Positions 1 to 11,761 are shown, counted from the first letter of the stretch. The stretch: DNA of 64,000 bases from Coenobita brevimanus (GCA_032717465.1 CM064655.1:15259402-15323401); one strand, 5' to 3'. Numbers and translations: made by a program. The notes: generated by a model not told the origin, from the sequence alone.

Positions 1-1184
1 GTATGTTAGTAAGAAACCAGTCTTATGACGTAATTAACCAGTCTTATGACGTAATTTAACACACGATGAATCCCTCCTGAATATACGAACCAATTAACAC
101 AAGGTTATTTATAAGTTGAAATGTCAAGAATTCATAACTCTACTGTGGCAGGCACAGGTATGCAAGGATTTGTGTGACATGGGCAAGCAGGATCCAGGAA
201 TATATCAGCAAACACTGCACCTATGAGCGTTTATGAAATTAATGCATGGGTTCCAGCATGTATGATTTTGCGTTACCACCATGTTTTTGAAGACAGCTGC
301 GTACCAGTATGTGACCATACCCACAGTTACTGGTACGTAAGTGACTGAACGCACGATAACTATATTCATAAAAATAATAAAACGTTTAATAAACATCATA
401 CGGTAACTCAAACTTTATCACATATTGCCTCCTTTTTATACGTAGGTTGTCGGCCACGCAAAATAACAAACGAGTACTCGATCTAGGATTAGTGTACAAT
501 TATATAGCTATCCATGAATAAATATCAAACTAAGAGCACTTAAAGTGTACAAAGGAGTGCACCAAGATAATCAGCGAGCGCAATTAAAAGCTCAATATTG
601 ATCAGAATTGTAAAATACCCACATATGTGAAATGGATAACTGCTTCAACTGGTCGTGTACCACTGACCAAACTCCTACCACAGGCTGGAAGTCCCTGATA
701 CTGGTTTGAGTCATCATGAGGTTCTTCATACATGCTAATATTGAAGTTCACTTCATTTAATAAATGGCGCACATGACTAAAATGACGGTCCGTCTCCGCA
801 CCCTGACTACTAGGCTATAAGCGGGTAATAGTTCTGTCTACCGGCTACCGTACCCGTCAACACGTCAACTCAGGGTGACATGTGTTGGCAATATTTGTGT
901 CCAGGCGGGAGGCTGTCACGGCAATAGCAACACGGATACTGGCGAGTGGGAAATCAAAATAACGGGATCATCGATAAAAAAAATATTCGGCACTCTTGTG
1001 GTGTGGTACAATAATCATGACGCAAGGACCAAGTATTCCGAATTAACAACACTACCAATTCAACACTGTTTCACTTTTGCAATTTATTTCAAAGTCCATC
1101 GCACCCAGGGGTACTGAATAATTTTTAGTGGGTGCACACTCATATCAGCTTGCCTGATATTTCTCCTTTTCTTAATATCTCCAA
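1..1184. other. Quiet AT-rich stretch, no gene seen
   Basis: Only short open frames (68 and 80 codons) are present and neither shows a recognisable motif. The first 60 bases hold two copies of a 21-bp unit containing ATGACGTAATT. This loosely resembles the end of the TTAA fold-back family described elsewhere in this window, but is too short to assign. Confidence 0.5.
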
Positions 1185-1185
1185 C

Positions 1186-1490
1186 AAGGAAAGTATGTTT
1201 TCACCCCTGTTTATTTGTCTGTTTATCTATTAGCAGGATTACTCAAAACTAAAAGATAGATTTGAACCAAATTTGGTGGGTGGACTGCCCATGCCCCAGG
1301 GAACAATCGATTAACTTGTGGGATCAATCCGGATCATATTACTGATTCTGGATCCGGAAAACCATTTTTGCAAAACCCTAATCATTGATAAGAAACGCGA
1401 ACCCATCATGAAGAGTGGTTTGGAAATTACGTTGCGCTTGTCGGATAGATGCTCTCCACTGAGTGCCCCTCCAGAAACTTTCTTCTGCTG
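1186..1490 (+). mobile_element. Old interspersed repeat R, uninterrupted copy
   Basis: The stretch is closely similar, base for base over most of its length, to 53707-53937 joined to 54186-54262. Shared landmarks are GGATTACT, ACCAAATTTGGTGGGT, CCCAGGGAACAATCGAT, GATTCTGGATCCGGAAAA and GAGTGGTTTGGAAATTA. No coding capacity is seen. The motif set resembles a very widespread animal interspersed repeat that I recall but cannot name. Class is undetermined, most likely a non-autonomous element. Confidence 0.7.
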
Positions 1491-1845
1491 GCTAACATTA
1501 CAAAGCTGAAAAAGGACTTCAAAAAGTCTTGGTACTGATATGTTTCTCTGCTCATAGATGATTCTCTCAGTAGTGACGCATCACGAAGAAGTGACAAACA
1601 TGCCGTAAATGTGGAAAAGAAAGCCAACTCTTATTCCTGACTGTACCACAAGAAAGTCTAAAATGAAACACAAAACGCTTATTCCAAACAGCCTTGTCAC
1701 CGAAACTGTGTGGAGGCAACTATTCGTCCTGGGTATTCTTCTCTTTCACATCATAGTGTAGGGCGTGGCACATGGTGAACAACAAGCCACAAAGAAGAGA
1801 CTCAAGACACGACACCTCACCTACCACACCAAAGTAATTTAATCC
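1491..1845. other. No feature seen
   Basis: Unique-looking sequence without a convincing open frame or repeat. Confidence 0.4.
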
Positions 1846-2043
1846 CTTCAGCCAGAGTACATATCCTTTATTTTAATCTTGCTATCTCCTGACGATTGCA
1901 TTTAACTTTAAGTGTTTGTAGAGGAAGAGTTTGAAATATTCTCCAATAACTCATCCAGAACTACGTCTCTACCTAAGCTGAACAAAATCGTATAGATATA
2001 CAAAGAACGCCATGAAAAATACGTAATCAAATTTAAAAGGGCT
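1846..2043. mobile_element. TTAA fold-back element, family 1
   Basis: The left half carries TTCAGCCAGAGTACAT and TCTTGCTATCTCCTGACGAT. The right half carries CCTAAGCTGAACAAAATCGT and ends near AAAAGGG. The halves are imperfect inverted copies of each other. This is a decayed copy, non-coding, about 200 bp; the best-preserved copy is at 53116-53324. Confidence 0.65.
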
Positions 2044-3124
2044 ACTTATGAGATAATTAAGTATGGCTCAAGCAAATCATATCTACGATATTTTGGCCAC
2101 TGAGGGAAGTTAACATTGTATAAACACGGTCAATTTACGTTACCTGGACACCTCTGAAGCACGTCTGCATTATCGCTCATGCTCTCACCTGGCGAAAGAA
2201 AAATAAATTCGAATCAATATGATATTCTGCATCTGTCTTATTATATAAAAAAGTAAATTCAGTATACAACATGATGCAGAAGGCAGGATAAAAAGTAAAC
2301 TGTACAGTACTGCACACAGTTTGTCATCAGAGCTGATAGACCCATAAACAAAGGAAGACAGACAATAGCACTGCCACTGAACTAACTCCATCCGCCACAA
2401 CTCACTCGTTTTGGTCCCCTCCAGAAAACTTCATTAAACTTCTGCTCCGGTTGAATTTCACAAAAGAAAAAAGCGAGTTAAGCGGATAATAAGGCCGGTA
2501 ACCAGAGAAGGGGAGGCCGGGATGTGTGAGCGTGTGTTGGCGCCCGTGGCTCACAATACATCCTAATCTCTTCATTACAAGTACATAATTCTTAATATCG
2601 ATAGGCATCTTCAGAAACGTACTACACGTCCGTTCGGATGACTGTTTTAAACTACTAAAACTATTTTTTAAATTATTCAGTTTACATCTCTTAGCATTAC
2701 TGTACTATCATTATTAATTATGAATACTGGCTTAGTCTCTAACATGTCCACGTAACATGCCTGTCACAGTTAATAACTGATTAATTCACGCATACAGTTT
2801 TGTACTATGGAGTGAAAGCAGTGGCTGCACTAGTCCACACAAAATTCCCCTCCCCTCCCCTTGGAAACATACCATGTAGTATTCTACACTATACATACCA
2901 AGCACCACACCGCACCGCACCACACCTACCCGTTCTCCACGTTTTCCAGCTCCTCTTTCACTGTCCCAGCCTGGTAATTGGTTTTAAAGATGACTATATA
3001 CTCAACACAGGCGAGTGGAGGACTGTGACTGCTACCTACACCACTCCTTTCCCTCCTCTCTAATACACTGTCCTTCTCTCCTATTTTATTCACTCTTCTT
3101 ACGTTTACTACCGTTACACTGTTT
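2044..3124. other. No feature seen
   Basis: AT-rich to 2800, then C-rich. Open frames under 90 codons have no recognisable motif. Confidence 0.4.
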
Positions 3125-3440
3125 GTCTGTCTACCACCATTACACTCCTTGTGTTTACCATTGTTACACTGTTCTTGTCTCCCACATTTACAGTCCTTGC
3201 CCCCCACATTTATACTGTCATTGTCTCCCACATTGATACGGTCACTGTCTCCCACATTTACACTTTCCTTGTCTCCCACATTTACACTGTTCGTGTCTCT
3301 CACTTCTACACTGCCCATGTCTCCAACATTATTCCCGCCTCCCACTTTTATGTGTTTCTTTCTCAAACTTCTATAGTGTGTTTCTGCCTCCCACTTTTAA
3401 GCTGTCTGTCTCCCACTTTTACGCTGTCCTTCTCTACTAT
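3125..3440. repeat. 24-bp minisatellite
   Basis: Degenerate tandem copies of a unit like TTGTCTCCCACATTTACACT; successive TGTCTCCCACA motifs start at 3222, 3246 and 3270. Because 24 is a multiple of 3, the minus strand stays open (2926-3366) with an eight-residue repeat of the type SVNVGDKE. I read that as a by-product of the repeat rather than a protein. Confidence 0.75.
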
Positions 3441-3801
3441 TTTCTCTCTCATCAACCGTTCCACTCAATCTCCGTCCCTCTCTTTCAATCTCCACCAACC
3501 CGCGTTTCATTCTCCCTTACAGACTTCTCTCCATTTCCGCTGTGCGCCTGCTGACTCCTGTATTTTCCTCCTCAGTGCTTACTTTGCATTCGATATTCAT
3601 CTATAATTCACGAGCCTCCACTTTGCTCTAAGTATCTTTCTTTTTCCTCTCCCTCGTGACCAGGCTTCATTCCGTATTCCCTCTTTACCTTGTGGTATTC
3701 TCCAGTATCCTTTTAGCTCATTCCCCGACTATTGCGCTGTCAACATCTTCCCTTTTCTCTCAGAAGCTCCCATGCAATTGACTTTTTTGCTTTACCTTGG
3801 C
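3441..3801. other. Pyrimidine-rich spacer
   Basis: C/T-rich sequence with no clear period and no gene. Confidence 0.4.
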
Positions 3802-3968
3802 CTAAAATTACCATCTCTCCACCTTGAATGCCGATTTGTAACAATACATTAACACTAGAATATGATGCCAGTCACGAGGGAGTGCTATCGAAAGGACGTA
3901 GAGCCGTAGCATGTCTTACTTTACCACTGAACTACGTGAAACAATCTGTAAAAAGACGAAAGTCGCGG
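3802..3968 (-). mobile_element. Fold-back element, family 3 (reverse orientation)
   Basis: It contains CCATCTCTCCACCTTGAATG, AACACTAGAATATGATGCCA and GAACTACGTGAAA, matching the reverse complement of the copies at 43668 and 44127. Non-coding; its orientation relative to the plus-strand copies is certain but its ends are approximate. Confidence 0.65.
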
Positions 3969-4057
3969 CCTACGAGTATTTACAGTGATGGGGTATAGTT
4001 TCCTCATTTTCCCAGTCGCCTCTAAACTAACTGCACTTTAACCCAGTATTCTTCTAT

Positions 4058-4366
4058 CGCTTCTTTCTGTCATCTCTACTTTCTACTAAAAACAGTTCTC
4101 TTCGTTACCAATTCAGTCTCTTCACTCATTCTTTTTATTTTTTTCCATGCTGCTTCCCTCACCTCCTGCTGCTAATCTTTCCCCTGCTCATTCCGTTCTG
4201 CCATTGGTTCTTTCTGTCGTCTCTGTCTACTAACAACGGTTCTCGTAATCAACACTCTCCGTTATCAGTTCAGTCTTTCTCTCTTATTCGTTTTTTTTTT
4301 TTTTTTTGGATCTAGTTGCCTTCTTCACCTCTTGCTCCGTTATCTCTACCCAGCTCATTTCCTGCT
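4058..4366. repeat. Degenerate tandem duplication, about 147 bp
   Basis: TTCTTTCTGTCATCTCTACT at 4061 recurs as a near copy at 4208. The following landmarks recur in the same order: CTACTAA-AACAGTTCTC, CAGTTCAGTCT, CACCTCTTGCT and GCTCATTCC. Two units with many differences. The remainder of 3969-5222 is pyrimidine-rich and shows no gene. Confidence 0.6.
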
Positions 4367-5219
4367 TACAATTTCTCTCCCACCGGCCTCCTGCCCTCCC
4401 AGTAACCTTTCACCTTATCCTCTCTTCCACATGCTGCCTCTTCCTCCACACCTTTCCCTCCCATCTTTCTAGGAAGTTTCCTTCCTATCTCCTTCCAATC
4501 TAAGTTCCCTCTCCTTTACCTCCTATCTCCCCTCTTACCCCCGGTCTCCCTTCCTCCACGGGATGGCCAAATTCATCTCCCTCACCAACACCATCGCTCA
4601 CCCTCCGTCACTCAAACTGCCCGTCGTGTCACCAGGGGCTCCCTTATTAAATCCACACTGTATTTTACTATAGTCTCCCTTGTTTTATACAGTCTTGCTA
4701 TCGGGTTTTTTCTCACTATTTTTGCTACAGGTGCATTTGCTTCATAACTCAGAGCTGTCGCTTATCTTTCAGTCTTGTATAGGAAATAAATCTCGTTCCC
4801 TTTGCCTGTCATTTTCTTGGCTTTTCGCATCCCATCAGGAAGGTGCAGATTGGTCAAGTCTTTCCGTTTCCTTTTTGTTTTATTTTGGTCATCCCTTCCC
4901 GCTCTTATGTCTCGTTAACTACCACATTTTCCACTGCTACGATTCTGGTACTTAGTCCGGCGAACCCACATGATAAACAGAAGCCAGAAGTACGGTTCGG
5001 TAAACTGAGTATGCCCTGAAACTGCCACTTCACAAGGTAACAGGCTGGGGTGTGGAGGCGTGCTGTATAACCCCTTCAGCACCATGACTTTTTCCTTCAT
5101 TTTAATCAGGCTACCACCATATTCTTTTACTTAACTATGGACTTCAAGCTGTGAACACATTAATGAGTGCCACAATTAGCTCTCCGGTTCTAAATGCCTT
5201 CGTAATTAAATAAAATCGT

Positions 5220-5222
<3 letters not shown>

Positions 5223-5286
<64 letters not shown>
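5223..5286. repeat. (CA)n microsatellite
   Basis: Uninterrupted CA for 64 bases, directly before a family 1 fold-back element. Confidence 0.98.
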
Positions 5287-5288
<2 letters not shown>

Positions 5289-5299
5289 TACGTCATTTG

Positions 5300-5502
5300 A
5301 TTAGTCTCTTCAGTCCGATGACATTTCTTCCATATTGCTCTCGCTACCTTTTGACGATTTTGTTCAACTTGTGGGAGACTTCTAGTGAAGGTGTTGACAG
5401 GGGCTGTATCTAACTCCTGTAATTCGATGTCATTCCTAAGCTAAATTATCTGGAAAAACAAGATGAACCAAAAAAATACGCCATCGAAATGAAGGGCTGA
5501 AA
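5300..5502. mobile_element. TTAA fold-back element, family 1
   Basis: The left half has CTTCAGTCCGATGACAT and GACGATTTTGTTCAACTT. The right half has CCTAAGCTAAATTATCTGG and ends CGCCATCGAAATGAAGGG. Imperfect inverted halves; non-coding. Confidence 0.75.
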
Positions 5503-5614
5503 GCAATACGAATGATGATGAGTACACGGTGGGAGGTAACAACTGAGCTTCAGAAATTATTGGTCAGAAGTAGTTTCCTGGCTTGTTGGCCATAATGATG
5601 CGTTATGCTGCGGT

Positions 5615-5775
5615 AAGGGTATGGGAGACTTCGTAGCGCTCCTTCCTTGCCGATTTATTCTCCATATTATAACTAAAATTATGGTATGCGTTATCTCACT
5701 TTTTAATATCGACAGGTCAGCATCAGTAACATACTAGAGAACAATGAGGTCTTACAGGCATAATAACTAGCCAAG
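5615..5775. mobile_element. Fold-back element, family 2
   Basis: It begins GGGAGACTTCGTAGCGCTCC and CTTGCCGATTTATTC, then has TTTTTAATATCGACAGG, as in the copies at 45022 and 45650. The right arm is decayed. Confidence 0.55.
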
Positions 5776-5934
5776 GGAAACTGCAGTTAATGAGAGACGA
5801 GCGAATCCAACCCGAGAGGAAAATAGGCTGAAGCGTCAATAAGACGTATGTGGGGCGGGTTGGCGGGAATGAGGGACAGTATTTACTCCCTCTGCCTGAA
5901 TAACCCCTACAATCGCATCACCTACTTTGTATTT

Positions 5935-6290
5935 CATTTTTTTATTGTTATTTATTTATATTTCTGTGCCCGACTCTGGGCTGAGGCTTCACAGCCTGCT
6001 CCCAAGGCCCAGTAGCCCTCCTACACACCACACACATCTTCATGTCATCACTTCGGCGCTAACACACACCGTCCATATTGAATATATACTAGGGCTGTCT
6101 TATACAGGACTGGTGTACTGATATTAGCAGGGGTATTTACAGTATACATGTCGGCGGGTCTTCTGATAGATCAGTAAAGTCTGATTTTATGAAATTCAAA
6201 TCCTGAAACTATTCCCTGCCCCACCGGGGATTTGAACCTGGGTCCGGTAGGACTACCACCTCTACCGATTGAACCACCGCTAGTACCAGA
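5935..6290 (-). mobile_element. tRNA-derived SINE, family A
   Basis: On the minus strand the head has an A-box-like TGGTTCAATCGGTAGAGG and a B-box-like GGTTCAAATCC, the two internal RNA polymerase III promoter elements of a tRNA gene. A body shared with the copy at 58941-59300 follows, and the element ends in an A-rich tail (T-rich on plus, 5935-5965). About 350 bp, non-coding, and it would need LINE proteins in trans to move. Confidence 0.85.
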
Positions 6291-6364
6291 TATTACTCTT
6301 CGCCTAGGGATATTTTTCGAATTACAGGGATGAGATACAGCCTTCATTATCCCCGACACTGCTA

Positions 6365-6425
6365 CAGGTGGTAAGAAAAAATGTCATCGCCGTTCAGGGG
6401 TTAACCTGAAATCAATGTTGAAAGA
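6365..6425. repeat. Possible family 1 fold-back remnant
   Basis: TGTCATCGCCGTTCAGGGG followed by TTAA matches the right end of family 1. Only about 30 bases align, so it may be a stub. Confidence 0.35.
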
Positions 6426-7936
6426 TTCCAAACAGCTAAAAACTGCACATTTTTTATTCTTCTCATTTGGTTGTTATGTAAAATTATCCCGAAACCACAG
6501 CTCTTTCACTTATTATTAAAATTCTCTCAACTCTTTGGTTAATAATTATTACACCCAGTAGATCCCCAAGAGAAAAAAAAAAAGCTCTCTTTTGTTTTAC
6601 CATATTCTTCTGTTTATCGCTTAGGCTACTTACCAGGCATGTCCTTAACTTCATGAATAACCCCCCCCCCTCTCTCTCTACCATCCTCAACTTTTCCCCC
6701 TCCATCCCGCGACACCCATCCCCTCAATCTCAAACAATCCTCCAACTTTCTACATTCCTTGCCACGCTCCGATCCTCCCCATCACCCTCCTACAATCCAT
6801 TCTCTCTCTCTCTCTCTCTCTCTCCTATGTTTTTTCACCAGCATGGGATATTTCTGCTACATTCGGCTAGTGATATTGCTCGAGCTGTACACATTGTGGG
6901 GAAAGGGTTGTTCGATGGGTGAGCCAATGTTGTTTCCTTTGCTACAGTAGGAAGAGGTTAACAGGGACGGCAGGGAATGAGTCAGAGACGGGGAAAAAAT
7001 GAGACCTAGATACGACAATGACAGTGGGCTGGTTTTCGGCCACTTTATATAAATAAATAATACTTATACTTTGCGCGACACAACCGGTACTAATAAAATG
7101 CTGACTTTCACTACCGGTATAGTACTCACATCTATGTTAAAACAGGAACAAACAAGAGATAAGCACTTTATATTAGCCAAAAAATCATGTAACTGAGGAA
7201 TCCATAGTAACTGGTTGTAACGTCAGAAGTCAAAAAGCTCACGACAGAAGACTGAAATACACGTGATCCTGTAAAGTACAGCTCTGAGCAGTGAAAAAAA
7301 AAAAAAAATCCAAAGAATCAAACTAACGAGTAAGACCAGAAACAGCCGAACCAAGAAAATCAGTTACTACCGTACATGACGCAATGATCAGCCTGGGCCC
7401 GACATCTATGAAAGTGACTGAAGTCAAAGGTCGAATAACGATGAAGCGTAAAATTACCTGCTGAGTTAACAGTGTAGCTCAGCTGGGATCACGAAGTTAA
7501 CAAGTCACTTCTTAGCTACATCAACATTAACGTCTGTAGCTGAGTTACAACACACGGCGGGTGGCATCCACGCAATAGTCCCACACCAACAAACAAACTG
7601 CACATGAAGTCTGGGTTGAAGACGAAGTGCGAGGAAAAACTGAACCACATACGAAGCCTAATAACAGGTACACGTGCAAAGAATACGAAGCTTTGCTATT
7701 TGGATGACAGAGTATAAATGTATATTAGACGTAAAGAACTACCCAACACTATTTTCATTAGGCATGTCTTGCGTCACTTCCTAATGAAAGTTTATACCGT
7801 ACCGATTCATTCAGTGATTAATAATTCTTCAAGACAGTGTTTACCTTATTATTCTTTTTAAAAACTCTCATGAATGTTCCTTCAAAATAGGCAGGATACT
7901 TCAAAGCCCTGACAGAAAACATAGGCAACAGTCTTC

Positions 7937-7939
<3 letters not shown>
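6426..7939. other. No gene; short (CT)n and C run
   Basis: A C10 run lies near 6661 and (CT)12 at 6801-6824. The rest is unique-looking AT-rich sequence with no convincing open frame. Confidence 0.45.

Positions 7940-7970
<31 letters not shown>
7940..7970. repeat. Poly-T tract
   Basis: Thirty-one consecutive T. It could be the A tail of a minus-strand retrocopy, but no recognisable body follows at higher coordinates. Confidence 0.95.
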
Positions 7971-7977
<7 letters not shown>

Positions 7978-8529
7978 ACGACTTGCAGAAGTACTTGCCA
8001 ACAGACTTCGTGTGTGTATTCCAATGTACCGGTAAAGAAATAAATCCCTGGAAAAAAAAATCAATGCGGCGTTACACATGCATGCAACTATCGGCATTAA
8101 CGAATTACCAAAAATCTACTGGCAACAATTTTATGCATGATACATGCTGTACTAAAACAGTACAGAGGTACGGCCGCTAACTACGGAGGCAATCGTGTTA
8201 CTGAATTTCTAATTAATCTTAGGGCCACTTCACGCTCACCCCCCCCCCACCAACCGACCCCCCCACCCCACACACACACACGGATGAGCCACCTTGCAGC
8301 AGCACTGCGTAAATGAACTGCAACTTTTAACAGATGTTGAAAAATTACAATTGAAGAAAACCAGTACTTGCAGTAATGGCTGCAAGTTGGAGGATATTGC
8401 TGCAAGTGATGTACAAGCTTTAATCATGTTACAAATATTGAAGGTTTGCGAAATTTGTGTATGACAAACATTACATCATCATAAAACATCTCATATCAAT
8501 TACTGTAATCATAACCCTCACTTTATTTA

Positions 8530-8640
8530 TTTATTTTTATTTTTTTAATAAACGGGATAAGCTCTGAACCACACTTTCGCTTTAATTATTTTTTTTTTTT
8601 TAATAAACGGGGTAGGCTCTGAACCACACTTTCGCTCCAA
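8530..8640. repeat. Tandem duplication, about 55-60 bp
   Basis: TTTAATAAACGGGATAAGCT then CTGAACCACACTTTCGCT occurs twice in a row, with only two or three changes and a different T-run length between copies. No gene. Confidence 0.8.
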
Positions 8641-9699
8641 GTAAAGACACATTATTTGACTTACCAGTTTATGTTTACTGGTTCTGGTGCTGAAACAAAT
8701 TTTGCAGTTCATCGCCTAGTTAAGAATATTCATTTGACAATACCGTGCTTCACAGATCAGAGATTAGGAAACGAATGATTGTTACTTTGACACTGCTAGA
8801 TTCAACACCGTTATGCCATACAGATAATGTACCGGTAGCTGATGCCACGTTAAAAAACTGGATATCTATAACCTGAATTAGTATAGTACTCCTAAATGGT
8901 ATTTGCTAAACAGGTATTTACAGTATATTTTTGCATTTTGTTAACGCACAATTACAACACCCTAAGACAGGGTAAGAGATGCCATGACTCCGTATGTTAT
9001 CGTCTGCTGGGTAGCTTGTGACATCACATAAAGGCTGCTGGGAAAAACGGAAAAATTAATAAGCTGAAAAAAACTTTCATCAAAGTAAATTCCAGAAGTA
9101 CTTGAGGAGGAGAGGCGGCAAAGAATAAGCCTAACAAAACGAGACACGAGAACTGGGAACATCGAAAACGCGGAGAAACTGTGGGCGTGTAAGCCTAACA
9201 CTGGCAATTTTGTATCCAGGCCCTCCCCTACGTGCTCATTATATGGACTAGGCGACTGTCACTTGGTCACCCATCCACAACATTCGTGTCCCCCTCAGTA
9301 TGGCCAGAAAAAGGGCTCACTACCTCTTATTCTGCTTCCTAATACTGTAGCCTGTGAAGGGCAGTTTTGGGCGGGGGACTTCCAGAATGACTTTTGTACC
9401 TCCTCTCCTTGTTTATGGTTCCTGCCTACTTCCACCATTAGCTGAGTGTGAAGGTTACGATGAAGGTGATTATAAGGATGACTATTTTTATTTCTCCATC
9501 GTTCATTTGTCTCCCATCGCATCTCCTACAACCTCTTCTTACAGACAACTGCCGGCTCGGTCTTTTAGTTTCGTTATCGTATATTTGTTCTGTTAATTTT
9601 TTGTTTTCTTGGCGTTTCTTTTTTTCTTATTCATTTTTTTTTCTACATGTAGCAGTGTTTTAGCTTTTTGTTTTTTTTTCATTATTCATATCTTAAACT
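8641..9699. other. No feature seen
   Basis: Mixed sequence without repeats or motif-bearing open frames. It becomes T-rich after 9590. Confidence 0.4.
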
Positions 9700-10017
9700 T
9701 TCCCAATTGTCTTGTATCTTACTAAGTCTCTTATACATTCCTTATTATCTATGTGTTTCTTCATTTCCACGTATTCATGTTAGATCTGCATTATCTTTAT
9801 CCTACCGCATCTCTTACTGCCTCTCTTATCCTTGCCTTATCAATTTTTTACTTATTTATTCAACGTCCCCACTCCCCAACTTCAGCCTTGTTATCTTTCT
9901 ACAATTGCATCCCTTCCTACTATCTTATCCCTTTCTTATTATCTGTTTATCTATCTCTTCCCCTTTTCCCCTATCCAGCAGTTTTCTTTCTCCTACCGCA
10001 TTTCTTGGTAGTCATTA
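9700..10017. repeat. Degenerate 80-100 bp satellite, left part
   Basis: Landmarks CCTACCGCATCTCTTAC (9801), CTACAATTGCATCCC (near 9900) and CCTACCGCATTTCTTGG (9992) recur with TTATCCTTTCTTATTAT-like text between them. The same text resumes at 11310 after the LINE, so the satellite was probably split by it. Confidence 0.6.
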
Positions 10018-11305
10018 TCTATCTATCTATCTATCTATTGCCAGACGCCTCAATCCCGTACGGGGTGGCCACAAACAAATCGCCTCCACGTCGCCCTGTC
10101 CCCCGCCATTTCACTGCCCTGCTCCCAACTCACACCCCCCTCTCTCATATACCTCTCCACTCCATCCCTCCATCTCATCCTCGGCCTCCCCCTCCCTGTC
10201 CCCCCTTCCACCTCATTCACATACATTCTCCTCGTCAGTCTCTCACTCTCCATCCTCTCCACATGGCAAACCACCTCAGTGTGTTCATCCTAACACTTCC
10301 TATCACATCCACATCCACACCACAACGCTCCTTTATATCGTCATTTGTTAGTCTGTCTCTCCATGTGACTCCACAGGCTCCTCTCAAATAACTCATTTCC
10401 ACTGCTCTCACTCTTGACTTGTGTTCTTCCAACAACGTCCAAGCTTCACTTCCATTCGTTAGAGTTGGTATCACAATACTGTCATGTAGTAACTTTTTCA
10501 CTTCCATGCTCACTTCCCTGTTTCTTATCACTGCTTTCAAGGAACCAGCAACCTTTCTTCCTTGTTGTACCCTTTCCAGCACTTCACCCTCCAAACTTCC
10601 ATCCTTACTCATCACACTACCCAAGTACTTAAACGTACTCACATTTTCCAATTCCTCATCATCCAACCTCGATGTACATTCACTGACTTCACCTCTCTCA
10701 AAGACCATCACGTTACACATTCACTGACTTCACCTCTCTCAAAGACCATCACGTTACACATTCACTGACTTCACCTCTCTCAAAGATCATCACATTACTC
10801 TTCCCTACATTCACCTTTAGATTCCGTTTCTTACACACTCTCCCAAACTCATCCACCAAGCCTTGCAGCTCCCCTTCGTCTTCACTCAACAACACAGTAT
10901 CATCTGCAAACAACAGTACAGGGAGTTTCCAAACATTTCCCTCTCTCACTAGGGCCACTCCAACACCCACTGCCCTATCTTGTATCTCTTTTATTACCCC
11001 ATCCATGTACAGATTGAACAACCATGGAGACATGACACATCCCTGTTTCAACCCAACCTTCAAAGAGAAAAATTTACTCAGTTCACCATCCACACGCACT
11101 GCAGCCTTAGCACCCTCATACATACTCTTCACAGCATTGAACAACTTCCCATCTACTCCATATATTCTTAATACTTTCCACAATCCTTGTCTATCCACCC
11201 TGTCATATGCTTTCTCCAAATCCATGAAGGCCGTATACAACTTCTAGCCCTTCTCTAGAAACTTTTCCACAAAAGATCTAAGAAAGAATATCTGATCTAC
11301 ACAGT
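10018..11305 (-). pseudogene. LINE (non-LTR) reverse transcriptase, 5'-truncated and frameshifted
   Basis: This relic reads toward low coordinates. The first open part (11240 to 10749) holds reverse transcriptase motifs FMDLEKAYDRV, KQGCVMSPWLF and the catalytic LLFADDTVLL. The second (10720 to 10235) holds the thumb/C-terminal part (FKYLGSVMSKDG, GSEAWTL, CGVTWRDRL). The third (10274 to 10050) holds GRGRPRMRWRDGVERY. An in-frame stop lies just upstream of YTAFMDL. A triplicated 41-bp unit (10677-10799) shifts the frame once, and an apparent one-base loss near 10250 shifts it again. No endonuclease domain remains. The 3' end is a GATA-type tetranucleotide tail (CTATCTATCTATC on plus at 10018-10036). 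The enzyme would copy element RNA into DNA at a nicked target; this copy cannot. It is close to the relic at 41215-42560. The exact LINE clade is uncertain. Confidence 0.9.
10677..10799. repeat. 41-bp unit in triplicate inside the LINE
   Basis: Copies start at 10677, 10718 and 10759. The first two are identical and the third has a few changes. The unit encodes the NVMVFERGEVSEC segment of the reverse transcriptase. Two extra units add 82 bp, which is not a multiple of three, so they break the frame. Confidence 0.95.
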
Positions 11306-11545
11306 CATTATCCCTTCATATTATTTATTTCCATTTCATCACTCTCTACCTTCGGGCATGTTATCCTTCTCCTGCCTCATCTCTTACTACCATTCCTTAT
11401 CCTTTCTATTATTCATTTCCATTCCTCCACTCTCCAGCACTGTTATTTTTCTCCTGTGGCGTCTCTTACCCGTGGCTGCTGGCTCGGTCTTCCTTTCATT
11501 TCGCTTTTATCTGGTCCCCTTGATTAAACAAGCCGCTGATTCAGT
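11306..11545. repeat. Degenerate 80-100 bp satellite, right part
   Basis: CTCCTGCCTCATCTCTTAC at 11369 recurs as CTCCTGTGGCGTCTCTTAC at 11451, with CCACTCTCCAGCACTGTTAT between them. It matches text at 9700-10015 on the other side of the LINE. Confidence 0.55.
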
Positions 11546-11761
11546 TTTCCTTTGCCTCTGTCCCTCCAACATTTCTTTTTCCTCAGACACCAAACGCCAC
11601 ACTGGCTTTTTTTTTCTTCCCGAATTTCTTTTCTTTTTTTCCCAGCTACCCGATATACAATCTGAATTTCATTCCTTCTCTAAAGCTCGTCAGTCATATG
11701 ACTCGGGTATTTAGCATCTATTCTTGCTACTTCCACGTTATTATTAATCTAGGCAGAGGCT
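11546..11761. other. No feature seen
   Basis: T-rich spacer without a gene. Confidence 0.4.

Noticed and set aside
875..1117. 80-codon plus frame with several Cys
   Set aside because: No motif, signal or splice support; its length is within chance expectation.
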